A DNA stretch of 64,000 nucleotides from Peromyscus leucopus (Eukaryota > Chordata > Mammalia > Rodentia > Cricetidae). The position numbers and the translations under genes were made by a program. Numbering within the stretch: the stretch's first letter is position 1; each line of letters opens with the position of its first letter. A model generated the notes under the pieces. The model saw only the letters and a list, made by a program, of their open reading frames with translations. It had not been told where the DNA came from and made no database searches. Of this stretch, positions 11,810 to 23,204 are shown one piece after another. The DNA is taken from contig NC_051071.1 of the NCBI RefSeq assembly GCF_004664715.2, positions 34,064,030-34,128,029 on the forward strand. Reading direction: 5' to 3'.

Positions 11810-13440
11810 TCCTAGAAGCCTGATTCGGCAGTTAAGCCGGGAGCTCTGGGGGAGTTCCTGCTGGGTTCGCGGAAGGCCTCAGTGTTGGCTGGCTCACCCA
11901 CAGGCTGCACACTCTCCTTCTTTGGCAATATGTCCAGAGGCCGCTCTTGTGAGGAGAGAGACTGGCTGGCTGAATGCCTGACAAGTCTGCAGTTCCCGCT
12001 GCAAGTGTCACTACCTCGCAAGTTCCGAAGACAGGACTCGAACTCTCTGAAGTGGGATCCAGAAGCGTCCCCAATAGCACTGGCAGCAGGTGTTTCTTCC
12101 GGGGCGGTCCTAGCCAGTGGAGCACCCCACACTTGTTTTTGAGGACGGGTACTTGTGTTTTCTTCGGCGGTTCAGGCCTCAGCTTTCGTTCCTCCAGCTC
12201 AGCTCTCGGTTTCACAGTTTACTTGGTGAAAGCTGCAGGCGCCTTTCATCTGCCGGCTCCCAAATATGCTTACAGCCTCTGTGTGGACAGGGTGCCTTTT
12301 GTGTTTGCACTTCCTGTAACTCATCGCCCTTCAGCTGAAGTTCATCTGCGTAATGGGTGGTGTCTTCTAGAGCACAAGGGTTGGCTGAGGCGGAAGGCTT
12401 AGATGCCATACTTTATATGACTCTACCTAAAAAGGTGTTTTATGTTACCGTCCTGCTCCAACATGGCAGACAACTGCTCCTGCTGTTCGAGTTCAGCTTG
12501 AGACCCTCTCATCCTCAGCAGTGTGGAGACGTGTAACCTCTGTGCCTCTTTGCTCTGGCGAGTGCGCCTCTGCGCTCTGGGGAGTGCCTTTTGCTTCTGC
12601 AGTGACCGACACCTGACTTTAGAGGCTGAGCTGGTGTTTCGGTCACCTTCAGTCCTCCAGCCCTGCAGACAGTTTCAGTCACCCCGGGACCCAAGGCTTG
12701 GGAAGCGCTGGCACCTGAAGGTCTTGATTTCCTGTGCGAGCTCCCTAAGGCATTACTCTCTCTCACTCTATAAGTGCAGCAGGGACGTGTTGACACTCTG
12801 GTTGCCCTTGTTTGCAGGTTGCTCCTTCTCCTCTTCCTTGAGGGCAGTCTCAAGGCACGCTGTTGAAACTGTTGAAACGAACGCTGCCCAGATGTTAGAT
12901 GGGGTTCTTCCGATTTGTGGGGGAGAAGTCCTGGTGATCCAGCTTCTGCTCCAGCTGATGTTCACTGAACCTTGCTTCTTCTAGTTCTGCTTATGGTTTT
13001 ATAACTTGTTTTCCAGGTCATTCCCTTCCTGGCCGTGGCTTCTCTTACTTGCATTTCTGACTGCTCCAGCCGCGTTTTCTGTTGTTTAATAGCTTCACGT
13101 TCTCAGCTCAAACTCTACCATCCAACTTGTGAGCTCAGCTTCTCTTTGAAGCGCATACTCTCGTGCTTATAATTTCAGCCCTGGGCGTCATCTCTTCAGG
13201 ACATTTATCCAGTTGCTTCTGTTTGCTTCTCCGGCATCTGTAAGCCATACTGTGCAGCTTTCAGTGGCTCCTTTTCACTCTTGTTCTGAAGATCTGCAAT
13301 CTCTGCCTCCATGCTTTCTTTCACGCTCCTTGGCTGCTACAGCTGGAGACCTGTCCTGAAAACACTGAGGGCCCAGATTCATGACACAAGTCCACCTGAG
13401 CACAGAAAGATTGCCCCATTCATTCCACTAGACTGTAGCT
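11810..13440 (-). pseudogene. Unidentified coiled-coil-like coding relic
   Basis: Read on the minus strand from about 13440 down to 11810, the sequence is GC-richer than its surroundings and reads as Glu/Lys/Gln-rich, helix-like protein broken by stops and frame changes. One piece near 13340-13220 reads MEAEIADLQNKSEKE; another near 12215 reads ELEERKLRPEPP. Two overlapping minus frames (12132-11812 and 12215-11832) stay open for 106-127 codons. There are no obvious introns, which suggests a processed copy of a coiled-coil gene, but no clear poly(A) end or target duplication is seen. I could not name the parent. Confidence 0.4.
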
Positions 13441-13591
13441 GGTCTTTCTTTTGGGACCACTGGCTCCCCAAATAATGACATGGAGACCTATTATGAAAGC
13501 TTGGCCTTTAGCTTAGGCTTGTACCCAACCAGCTCTTATAACTTAAATTAACCTGTATCTATTAATCTACGTGACTACCTCTTCTCCATAA

Positions 13592-13752
13592 TGGTTTGGT
13601 GTTGGTTTTTTGAGACAGGGTTTCTCTCTGTAGCTTTGGAGCCTGTCCTGGAACTCACTCTGTAGCCCAGGCTGGCCTCGAACTCACAGAGACCCGCCTA
13701 CCTCTGCCTCCCAAGAGCTGGGATTAAAGGTGTGCGCCACCACCGCCCAGCT
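13592..13752 (-). repeat. B1 SINE
   Basis: Reverse B1: TTTTTTGAGACAGGGTTTCT at the left, CGCCACCACCGCCCAGC at the right. Confidence 0.9.
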
Positions 13753-13962
13753 CCTCCTTCCTCAGTGTCTCACTGGCATCTCCTGCACACTTAGAGTCAT
13801 CTTGAGTTCCTCTTTCTTCCCTGAAGTCCTGCCTGTTCTCTCCTGTCTACCTATTGGCCATTCAGCACGTTATTAAACCAATCAAAAGGCGCCTTTCACA
13901 CAGTGTGGTCAAATTGATCAAATATCCTGCAGCACTAGACCACTGATAAGTAAGCCATGGCT

Positions 13963-14126
13963 TGTTTGTTTGTTTGTTTGTTTTTTGGAGATGGTTTCTC
14001 TGTGTAGCTTCAGAGCCTTTCCTGAAACTCACTCTGTAGCCCAGGCTGGCCTCAAACTCACAGAGATCCATCTGCCTCTACCTCCTGAGTGCTAGGGTTA
14101 AAGGTATGCGCCACCACTGCCTGACA
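13963..14126 (-). repeat. B1 SINE with (GTTT)n tail
   Basis: Reverse B1; the tail is (TTTG)n at 13963-13982 and the head reads CGCCACCACTGCCTGAC. Confidence 0.88.
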
Positions 14127-14333
14127 GCCCTGGCTTTTTTAGAATACAGTTTCTGTGAGCTTGAGTGGTATTTTAAAATGCAGAACAAAATAAAAATCTG
14201 TGTGCTTTTATTTGTTTTTCATTTTTTGCAACAATTGTAAAGGTGGTATCTTGATTTGCAAGACTTTTAAAATACTCTCAGTGTGGCTATCAAATTTTTA
14301 ACTTTTTAATCAATTTTAGGACATATGCTTGAG

Positions 14334-14491
14334 TTTTTGTTTTTTATTTTTCAAGACAGGATCTCCCTGTGTAATAGCCCTGACTGTCCTGGTACTCTAT
14401 TTGTAGACCAGGCTGGCCTCAAACTCAGAGCTTCTGCCTGCCTTTGCCTCCTGAGTGCTGGAATTAAAGGAGTGTGCTATCATGCCTGGCT
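14334..14491 (-). repeat. B1 SINE, diverged
   Basis: Reverse B1 with TCAAGACAGGATCTCCCTGT and GTGCTGGAATTAAAGGAGTG. Confidence 0.82.
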
Positions 14492-15504
14492 AGAGCATAT
14501 GGGTTTTTTTGTTTGTTTTTCTATTATCAGCTTGATACAGTACAAATTCTTATCCTAATAGTGAAATGTTTCATTGAATAGAGCATATGTTTTTAATTGA
14601 GAAGATAAATAAATAAATAAATAAATATTTAAAAAAGACATATTAACTCTATGTCCATCTAACATCATGAGGGGTAATCTCTTCCTTCTTTTTTACATAT
14701 CTGTAAATAATGTCTCAAGTATGAAAAAAACTAACTCAAATTTTCTTCAACACACTTACTTGTTTGTTCGATCATTTTATTTGCTGTAAGAGATCATTGT
14801 CTCCTCCTCATTCAGAGGGCTCTGACACAGGACAACTGTCATTAGAGCTTGTTTCTGCCCCGCTGCTGCCAAGCTAAGAACTGCCTCTGTGCAGTAAGCC
14901 CAGTCACCAAGCACCTTAGCACCCCATCTGCCCACTGCTTTCCCCTTGTGCCTCTTCTACAAGCTGCAACTCTGATTAGATTACAAAAAGAATTTCAAAT
15001 TGCTATAACTATCTCAATGCAAGCAATGTAAAATGTAATAGAGATATTGGGTTTGCCTGTGTGTGCATAATTCATTTAGGTAAGACATGTAAGAGAATAT
15101 AGGTTAGGCCAAAAATGTGTTAAGATTTAGATTTATCAAATTCAATGGGGGGGAATAAGACTGCCTAGTGGAAATATATAATGGGTAGCTGGAAATGTAA
15201 GTCTGGAGTTCAGACAGAGGTATATATAGAGAAATAGATTTGTTTGTAAATGCACAGAGAGGCTTATGAATGAATTTTAGAAGGGACAGACGGGGAATAG
15301 GGAATAATAAAAAATAGAGTAACGAAGATCAAAAGTAGATTTAGAAGAATGACCAACTGTGTCAAGCTAAGGTTTAATCACAGTTTCCAAAACCATATGA
15401 GTTTAACTACATGCGAGGCACTGGAGACTTTTGGAGCAGTGATTTCAAATGCAGTGTACACAAAAGTCATGATGCAGAGTCCCATGTATGGAAAATAAAG
15501 AAGC

Positions 15505-15635
15505 AGCCAGCCATGATGATATATGCCTATGATCTCAGGACTCAGGAGGTAGAGGCAAGAAGATTGCTAGATTGAGGCCAGCTTGGGTTGTATCGTGAGA
15601 CCCTATCTACAAAAAAAAAAAAAAAAAAAAAAAAC
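15505..15635 (+). repeat. B1-like SINE, old, long A-tail
   Basis: It reads AGCCATGATGATATATGCCT, ACTCAGGAGGTAGAGGCAAG, then GAGACCCTATCT and an A-run of more than 20 bases at 15612-15634. Confidence 0.7.
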
Positions 15636-16224
15636 CTTAAAACAAACAACAAAACCAGAGGAGAGAACACACTTATCTAAACAAGTACCACACACTTATC
15701 TAAACAAGTACCAGCTCTTCCCATCAGAGTTTTGACTGTGATTCAAAATGCAGAATCAGAGTTGTGTGTAGGAATGCAATATTTTGTACAAGGAAAATCA
15801 TATTGGTGTAACTGGGAAAATAATCACACACCTCATGCATATCGTGTTCCTTCTGACGATCAACACTGATCAAAAAGTAACCTTAATGGTCACTTACAAT
15901 AATCTCATTTTATTCATGAAAATGAAACACAGACTTGTGTTCATAGTTGCCCTACAAAAATATTCAAATAATTTTATTTTATGTTTCCCCTCAAGTTGTC
16001 TCTTGATAAAAGATACCCTCCTCCTCTTTTTTTCTAGACAAGTCTCACATTGTAGCCCAACTGACTGGGAACTATGTACCTCAGGCTGGCTCTGAATTTG
16101 TGGCAATTCTGCTGCCTCAGTTCCCCGACCTCTGGGATTACACATGGCTCACCCATCACTCTTTTACTATTTCATAAAATGGGGCCATACTTCCTGTTTA
16201 TTTAAAACTTACATATTTTTATTT

Positions 16225-16270
16225 TACACACACGCACGCACGCACACACGCACACACACACACATGCGCG
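16225..16270. repeat. (CA/CG)n microsatellite
   Basis: Alternating ACAC/ACGC repeat. Confidence 0.9.
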
Positions 16271-16399
16271 CCTTCTGTATGCAGTCTCTGGTGAAAATGT
16301 TCATGTCTTTTCTCATTTTCTACTGAGACTGTTTATTTTTTAGTTTTGAGCATATTATCTTTCCCATATTGATCAGATATTACATGGTTTGCAAATAAT

Positions 16400-16870
16400 T
16401 TCTTGCTTGTTCTCTTTATTTATTTACAGAATATAAAGTTTTAATTTTGACAAAGTCCAATATATTTACATTATTTTCTTGTGGACTGTGCTTTTGAGGT
16501 GAAGTTTGAGAATTTGACTCCTAAAATTTTTTCTTGAATGACTTTTTTCTAAAAGTTTTCTTACATTTAAATCCACAATACATTTTGAGGTACTTTTAGA
16601 GTTTATTTTGTTGGCCTGTGAAGATTCAGTTTGTTGAAATGACTGTCCTTTTTTTCCTTGAATCATTTTTATACTTTGTCAAAATTAGTCAAGCATGCTA
16701 TTGTGGGTTTATTGTTGGATTTTCTTTTCTGTTCCATTGATTTATATATCTGTTCTTCTGTGAATAGCACAGTACCTTGATTGCTGCAACTTTATAAATC
16801 TTGAAGTTATGTAATGTAAGCCCTCCAACTTTATCATCTTCAAATTTGATTTAGCTTAATAAATTGTATC
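16400..16870 (-). mobile_element. Ancient L1 ORF2 relic, antisense
   Basis: The plus strand reads like the reverse complement of the ORF2 C-terminal part of old mammalian L1: GACAAAGTCCAATATATTTA, then CATTGATTTATATATCTGTTCT, TTGATTGCTGCAACTTTATA and GCCCTCCAACTTTATC. It is heavily mutated, with no usable frame. It directly abuts the 3' end of the Brcc3 pseudogene. Confidence 0.75.
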
Positions 16871-16905
16871 CAGGTATTTCAATCTACCACATGTTCCCTC
16901 CTGCT

Positions 16906-17658
16906 TTATTCTAGGAAAGAGCTCTTCTATAAGGTCTTCCTTTTCTTCTTGTGACTCTTGCAAATGCTTCTGGCTTTGTTCCAGCTTGTCCTCCAACTAC
17001 TGCGGTAGAGGCCCATTGACCGCTGACATCTGATTGCATGCGTTTGGTAAACACAGAGCATTATGGATCTTGGCTACTGAGCCCAGATATCTAAGACTGT
17101 AAATCCTTCTGTATGCATCCTGTTTTTTTGTGACACAGGATCCTCTGCAACTCTACTGCTGACTGGGGCATACTTTCCCCATAGTGATATGAGGCTCATT
17201 ATTGATTGGGGTTTTGATTCTCTCATACTCTGAGCTCTTTTGGGCTTGTATGGATGGAAAGCTAGTATAGAGTACCTGACCAGTCTCTGTGTTTTTATCT
17301 TCTATGAAACAAGAAAAAGTAAGTTCTACAAAGCCTTGATCCATCTTTTGGTACATGGCTTGTGTTATGGACATCAACATGGGAAAGCCAAATGGCTATA
17401 TGATAGTGGGAATGATACCAGCCAATAACTCTTAGGGGGTGACCTGTCACCTCTGTTAAGGTTGCAGATGGCTGATCTGGAGAAATTTCTACAGGGTCCT
17501 TTCTCTTGTCACAACGTTGCAAGACAATGACAGAATGAATATCGACAATTTGATGGTATCTATCTCCCATATACATAGACCCAGCACCCCCTCTCATCTG
17601 TGCTCACAGCATGGTTGAGACAAACTAGGAAAGCCTCAGATTCAAGATGAACCACCAT
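16906..17658 (-). pseudogene. Brcc3-ps: Brcc3 (BRCC36) processed pseudogene
   Basis: Intronless minus-strand copy of BRCC36, the K63-deubiquitinase of the BRCA1-A and BRISC complexes. It begins ATG GTG GTT at 17658 (MVVHLESEAFLVCLNHA), lacks part of the segment that follows, and resumes IVDIHSVIVLQRCDKRKDPV. It then keeps the JAMM region as GWYHSHYHIAIWLSHVD (H-x-H, S and D still present), MDQGFVELTFSCFIEDKN and SIQAQKSSEYERI, and ends with LEDKLEQSQ and a TAA near 16906. Frames change between 17300 and 17380, and a TAG interrupts the part before LEDKLEQ. The SSEYERI joint matches the shorter splice form. Some 5' UTR may extend to about 17770. It cannot encode a full enzyme. Confidence 0.92.
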
Positions 17659-17764
17659 CTTTGTAGGCTCAACTCACATCTGCCATGGACCCACTGAGGC
17701 CTGGCCAATGGGGGATCAGATGCAGCCTTCCCAGCCTGGAGGTCAGCCATCTGCCCAAGCCTCC

Positions 17765-17955
17765 TGACTTATTCTTTCAGTCAACAAATGTTTCTTGATA
17801 TTTGCCAGGCAGAGTTGTCAATGTTGGGTATACAGTTGAATAAAGCTGATTAACCAGGCAGGGCATTTCTTTAGAGAGGCCCTCCTCAATCACCCATCAA
17901 AGAGTACTTAGCTGTTCTCTCACAAGCATTGCTTTCCGTAGTACTTATCTCTACA
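17765..17955 (+). repeat. L2/MIR-type relic
   Basis: It reads TCAGTCAACAAATGTTTCTT and TTGCCAGGCAGAGTTG, then an L2-like 3' end (GGCCCTCCTCAATCACCC through TAGTACTTATCTCT). Confidence 0.6.
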
Positions 17956-17960
17956 AATAC

Positions 17961-18009
<49 letters not shown>

Positions 18010-18014
18010 ATAAA
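17956..18014. repeat. (TACA)n/(TA)n microsatellite
   Basis: ATACATACATAC runs into a long TA repeat. Confidence 0.95.
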
Positions 18015-18148
18015 ATTTGGGGTGTGTACTACTACTTCTAGATTATTAAACAGTGCCTAACTGGAAGGAATCAGTTAAGTGTTGTAAAACTAAACACAAA
18101 AAAGTTATTTGGCATCTTAAAACCATAAACTATTAAAACATAAGCACA

Positions 18149-18320
18149 GGCCGGGCGGCGGTGGCGCACGCCTTTAATCCCAGCACTCAGGAGGCAGAGC
18201 CAGGCAGATCTCTGTGAGTTCGAGGCCAGCCTGGTCTACAGCGCGAGATACAGGAAAGGAACCAAAACTACACGGAGAAACCCTGTCTCAAAAAAAACAA
18301 AAAAACAAAACAAAAAAAAC
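18149..18320 (+). repeat. B1 SINE with 11-bp target duplication
   Basis: Forward B1 (GCCGGGCGGCGGTGGCGCAC … CTGTCTC, A-rich tail). CATAAGCACAG occurs at 18139-18149 and 18321-18331. Confidence 0.95.
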
Positions 18321-18755
18321 CATAAGCACAGCGACTCTCTCTCTGATATTACCATATTATGCTAAGAACGGGGTCAGAAGCATGGGAAGCCTTTAGGATG
18401 CCAGTCGTTTTACTTAGCTTACGCCGGAATTTAGAGGAACTCGTGTTGCTGCAGTTATAACAAGTGACTGAATTGGCATTTGGTACCTAGCAAGCCCTCA
18501 ATCACCGCGGAACGAATAGATGACTCCTCATTTTACTAAGGGGCCTCGGGAAAGGCTTGGCTAAGGAAGGTCCCCGAAAACGTTCAGGGGCAGCGCAGGA
18601 TCAGTCAGTGGCGGGGGGGCGCGTTCAGTCTCCGCATGTGCCTGGTTTAAACCAGTCCAAGCCTTCAGTACTTAAGTCAGTAAAGGGTAAACCCCAGCGA
18701 ACGTATAGAAACAGTTTCAGTGGTCTCGCGTCTCCTCGGGGCGGGACCGACGCCC

Positions 18756-18787
18756 CGCCCGCCACGTGACCACGCCCGCCACGTGAT
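18756..18787 (+). promoter_or_regulatory. Tandem E-box pair CACGTGA
   Basis: GCCCGCCACGTGA occurs twice, with CACGTG at 18763-18768 and 18780-18785, 17 bp apart. CACGTGAC/T fits USF or MiT/TFE-type binding. The pair lies 55-80 bp before the Med28 ATG. Confidence 0.65.
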
Positions 18788-18840
18788 CCAGCTGGCTGCG
18801 CGCGCAGGCCCAGGAGGCGTTTCCGCCCGCCATTGCAGGG

Positions 18841-18999
18841 ATGGCGGGGTCTCTCGGCGGGATGTTCTCCGGGCAGCCACCCGGTCCCCCGCCGCCCCCG
18901 CCGGGACTCCCAGGCCAGGCGTCGCTTCTGCAGGCAGCGCCTGGGGCCTCGAGACCGTCCAGCAGCACTTTGGTGGACGAGTTGGAGTCGTCATTCGAG
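18841..18999 (+). CDS. Med28: Med28 exon 1, residues 1-53
   Basis: It encodes [20 protein letters not shown] through [11 protein letters not shown]. The donor is TTCGAG/GTAAGC, phase 0. Confidence 0.97.
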
Positions 19000-21900
19000 G
19001 TAAGCCTTCACTGGCGTCCAGAAGTCGCGCGGCTTCTCGGCGCCGCCGTCCGGTGGATGCCGGCGATCGGAGAACTGAAGCCGCCCGCCGTCGGCTGGGT
19101 GCGGCTCGTGGCCTGTGGTCTCAGGTCTGCCCCCGCAACCGCCACATTTCTGGAGACAACTCCATCAACCTGGGGGCTCTTTCGATTCCCATCCCGCTTT
19201 GACCTCCGCGGGTCTAGTTTTCCCTGGATCGTAGCCTTTCTGCTGAGCTCCTCTTGAGTTTTCAGGTCACATATTGTACGCTTTTCCCGGTTTTGTCTCT
19301 TCTGTGTAGACCCTTCCAGTGGCCCCGGGCACTTTTTTACCTGTTAGCTCTTCGATTTGGGTGCCTACCCCTTGGGGTCTCTGGCTTTCGCTTGCTTGTC
19401 GTTTGGTAAATGCTTTGTTAGGACAAATTGAGCTCTTACTGTGGGAAGAAACTGTGGTAGAGCATTTGGGATCACCCCCTCTTCGTGGATGCAGAAACTA
19501 AGACTCATAAGCAACTTGTCCAAAGTCGGCCTTGGGTTTGTGCAAGTGAACACTAGTACTCCGGCCTTCTGCCTTTCCAGGTAAAAGGTGGCCTCGTCAT
19601 ACTAATGAAGAGCACATTCTTTTAAAAAATAAATTGTATTGCGTTTATTTGTTATTGGTGTGCTTGTGGAGGTCAGAGGGACAACTTGAAGTCAGTTCTC
19701 TACATCCACCATGTGAGTGCAAGGGATGGAAACTTAGGTAGCAAACGTCTTTACATGATTACATCCCAGCAGCCCGAGAAAACTAACCTTTTTATATACT
19801 TAATGCATTTTTTTCTTTCATAAGACCGGCTGTCGATAAAGGCCCATGCTTTAAATGTTTTTCAAAGGATAATGGGGGCGGGAGGTGCTCTGGGAACTAA
19901 CGTTTCAGAAGTTAGTTTTGTTTGTTTGTTTGGTTTTTCGAGACGGTTTCTCTGGGTAGCCCTGGCTGTCAAACTTTTACAAGGGCGTTGGTGGCACACG
20001 CCTTTAATCCCAGCACTCGGGAGTCAGAGGCAGGCAGATCTCTGAGTTCCAGGCCAGCCTGGTCTACAGATTGAGATCCAGGAAAGGCGCAAAGCTACAC
20101 AGAGAATCCCTGTTTCGGAAAAAAAAAATCATTTTGCCAGGCGGTGGTGGCACACGCCTTTAATCCCAGCACTCGGGAGGCAGAGGCAGGCGGATCTCTG
20201 TAAGTTCAAGGCCAGCCTGGGCTACCAAGTGAGTTCCAGGAAAGGCACAAAGCTACACAGAGAAACTCTGTCTCGAAAAACCAAGAAAAACAAGCTTTTA
20301 CAGTACACAGGATGGGCAGTCTGATTTGTTGAGCTGTTGCAGGAGTGGGAAATCCTTGTGATGGTTTCTATACTTTAAATCTGGAGCTGGAGTGCCAGGT
20401 GGTGGTGGCGGCAGCACACGCCTTCAATTCCAGCCTTCAATTCCAGCACTCGGGAGGCAGAGCCAGGCGGATCTGAGTTCAAGGGCTACAGAGTGAGTTC
20501 CAGGAAAGGCATAAAGCTACACAGAGAAACCCTGTCTCAAAAAACCAAACAAACAAACAAACAAACAAACAAAAAAAACACCCAAAAAAATCTGGAGCTG
20601 GGTGAAAGGATTTATTGCTTCCAAAAGGAACCTCACATGTAGTTATGGCTTAGAATTGGAACCTAAATTTGGTTCGGTGTCTTGTGTTTTACACAGAAGT
20701 TTGCTCACTGCTGGCAGTGCTCTTTCCCCCTATCCTGTATTCATTTGTCAGCTGCCATCCATGTTCTTGTTCACCCTTTTTGTCTTTTCTGGGGGCTGCT
20801 TGTACCTCATGTGGTTCTCTCACATGAATAGCTCAGTTGGTATCCTTTCAGAAGATCTTTGGGACTTGATTATCCATGTGGCACTAACCATTTATTACAC
20901 AGACACCTCTTGGTTAAATGCCAAGTGGTATTCCAAGTACTTAGAATGTAGTGCTGAACCATGCAGGCAGACCTGTTGGTAGAAGATAAATAGTAGTGGC
21001 TGAAAAGAATGGATAGCAATGTCAATTATTTAGGTGAAAAGCATGCCAAGCTCCACTGTAGAGCATGAGCAGGACAGGGGCCATTTAGAAAGAGGAGACA
21101 GATGACATCTTGCGATGGTGATATATACAATTTATGTAAGGACCAGCCAAAGTGACTGTGGTGGTATCCAGGTGTGGAATGAGACCATATGATGGTGCCA
21201 CCAAATACCAGTATCTCAGTTGCCAAACTAGATGTTATTCATTTTACCAAGTGTTTACATTGGTCCGAGGTCTTCTTGGGCACAAACTGAGAAAATGACC
21301 ACTCATTGAATGGCCTCAGGAGAGGTTATTTCTTGTTCATAAGTAACAGCTTAATGTGTACTGTTTTTTTATGTTTTGCTCACACAGGCTTGCTTTGCTT
21401 CCCTTGTGAGTCAGGATTACGTCAATGGAACTGATCAGGAAGAAATTCGAACTGGTAAGATTTCCCTCTTTGCAGACAGTTTTTTTTTTTTTTCTTTAGC
21501 AAGATTGCTATTGCTGATTTTATATTTGTATGCTTAGCTCTGCATGTGTCTTCGAACTTTTCCAGGGAGTAAGATGGATGCAGATAGTCCCCATAAACTG
21601 CTGCCTCTGTTCAGTTCACTTGCTCACATTTTTTCGTTATGAACCACTTAAAATGAGCTTTTCATTTCCATGAAGAAAACTAGTAAGAACTGTTTAAAAA
21701 ACCCACCAATTATATTGCTCTTTTGACTAGCTCTGACAGAGGAGTAAGCCTGTTGTGCGTGCGTGCGTATTCTCATCTCCACTGTTCAGTGACTTTTTAC
21801 TGTATATCAATTATTCCATTCTAAATGGAAATTGTGGTCCTAATTGCTGAGTGTCTGGATTATGTTTCTTTGGAGGACTTCATGATAGTTACACGGGAAC

Positions 21901-23158
21901 TTGACAATGATTGTTGTTGCTGTCTTCCAGATTAAAATCCCAAATTGTGTCTGTGAGGAGCTGCTGTTCTAATATTTTACTTATTCATTTAAGTGGGAGA
22001 TAAATACATCTAGTGTTTTCCTTAAAACTTTTGGTCTCTCTCTCTTTTTTAAGGTGTTGATCAGTGTATTCAGAAGTTTTTGGACATTGCAAGACAGACA
22101 GAATGTTTTTTCTTACAAAAAAGGTTGCAGTTGTCTGTCCAGAAGCCGGATCAAGTTATCAAAGAGGTACAAATTTGACCTCCCCCCAACTTTTAGGGAG
22201 AACAAGTGTCATTAAGATTCCACTGTGTCTTAACTCTCTTCCTGTGAGTTGTAGGAGGTCTTTAGAGGTCAGCGAAGTGCTGTGGGTTCCAGTGTGGTGA
22301 CAGCTTGGACACCTGGGGGATCATTGGGAGGGAGCAGAACTGCAAACAGCTTTGCCTACCTGCTTCACACCCTGCTTTTTATGGAAAAGTTCTCTTAAAA
22401 AGCAGGCTTTGCCTCCTGAGAACAATTGGAAAACCATCAGTATAGATAAAAAGTTAATTTGGACAGCAACTGTAACTGTATCCCCAAATTGCCTTACCTG
22501 ATACCCAGCACCTCGGAAATGGGCCATGTACTTTGTCTAAGGAATCAAAAAGTAAATATTATTAAGTAATCAAAAAGGCCTGATGGTGCATGTATTTAAT
22601 CCCAGCTCTCAGGAGGCAGAGGCAGGCATACCTTTCTGTAAGTTCAAAGCCAGTCTGGCCTACATAGCAAGTTCTTAGGCCAGCCAGGGCTATATAGTGA
22701 GATTCTTTATCTTTAAAAGATAAAAAAGGTAAATATTCTAGCCAAGGTTCCTTAAAGGGTTGGTTTGTTTTAAACTGAGATATCTGGAAATGAGTTGCCT
22801 CAAGAACTAGGAAACTTTAATGTTATTGAGTAAGTGAGATGATTCCTGCCACCCTAATATAGAAGATTCTGAACTTCCAGCCCCAAGGCCAGTGATACTG
22901 CCACTGAGAAACTCAAATTTGAGAGTAATGGATTTTGGCAGCTTTTGAAATAACAAGTTGACCATGATGAGTTAACCAGAAAGAATCTTTTCAGCCAGAG
23001 ACCAGCTGTTGATAACAGGAATAGTAAGAAGATGATATTTTACAGTCTGTTGTACCAGGTCACTTGATAGGAATGCTCAAATAGTATGTGGAAATGGTTA
23101 AGGCTACCATTTAAGCATTTTGCTTTTTTTTAATTTTATGTGTATGAGTGTTTGCCCT

Positions 23159-23204
<46 letters not shown>

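Larger units (their letters stand above)
13441..16330. other. Intergenic, SINE-rich
   Basis: It contains three reverse B1 copies (13592-14491), an AAAT-rich run near 14605-14625, an older forward B1-like element with a long A-tail (15505-15635), a 23-bp direct duplication (CACTTATCTAAACAAGTAC at 15670 and 15693) and a diverged antisense B1 near 16034-16147. No gene is seen. Confidence 0.6.
18560..19210 (+). promoter_or_regulatory. Med28: Med28 CpG-rich promoter and exon 1 region
   Basis: CpG density rises sharply around the Med28 start codon. Visible elements are a GC box (CGCCCCGCCC, 18751-18760), two CACGTG E-boxes, and no TATA box. ATGGCGGG over the start codon resembles a YY1 site. This fits a housekeeping promoter. 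Confidence 0.85.

Noticed and set aside
18677..18994. Minus-strand frames of 83-105 codons over the Med28 promoter
   Set aside because: High GC suppresses stop codons; they are shadows of the Med28 exon and CpG island with no protein similarity seen.
18720..19257. Plus-strand frames of 138-160 codons running from the promoter or exon 1 into the intron
   Set aside because: The donor at 18999 and the exact 178-codon Med28 structure explain the region.
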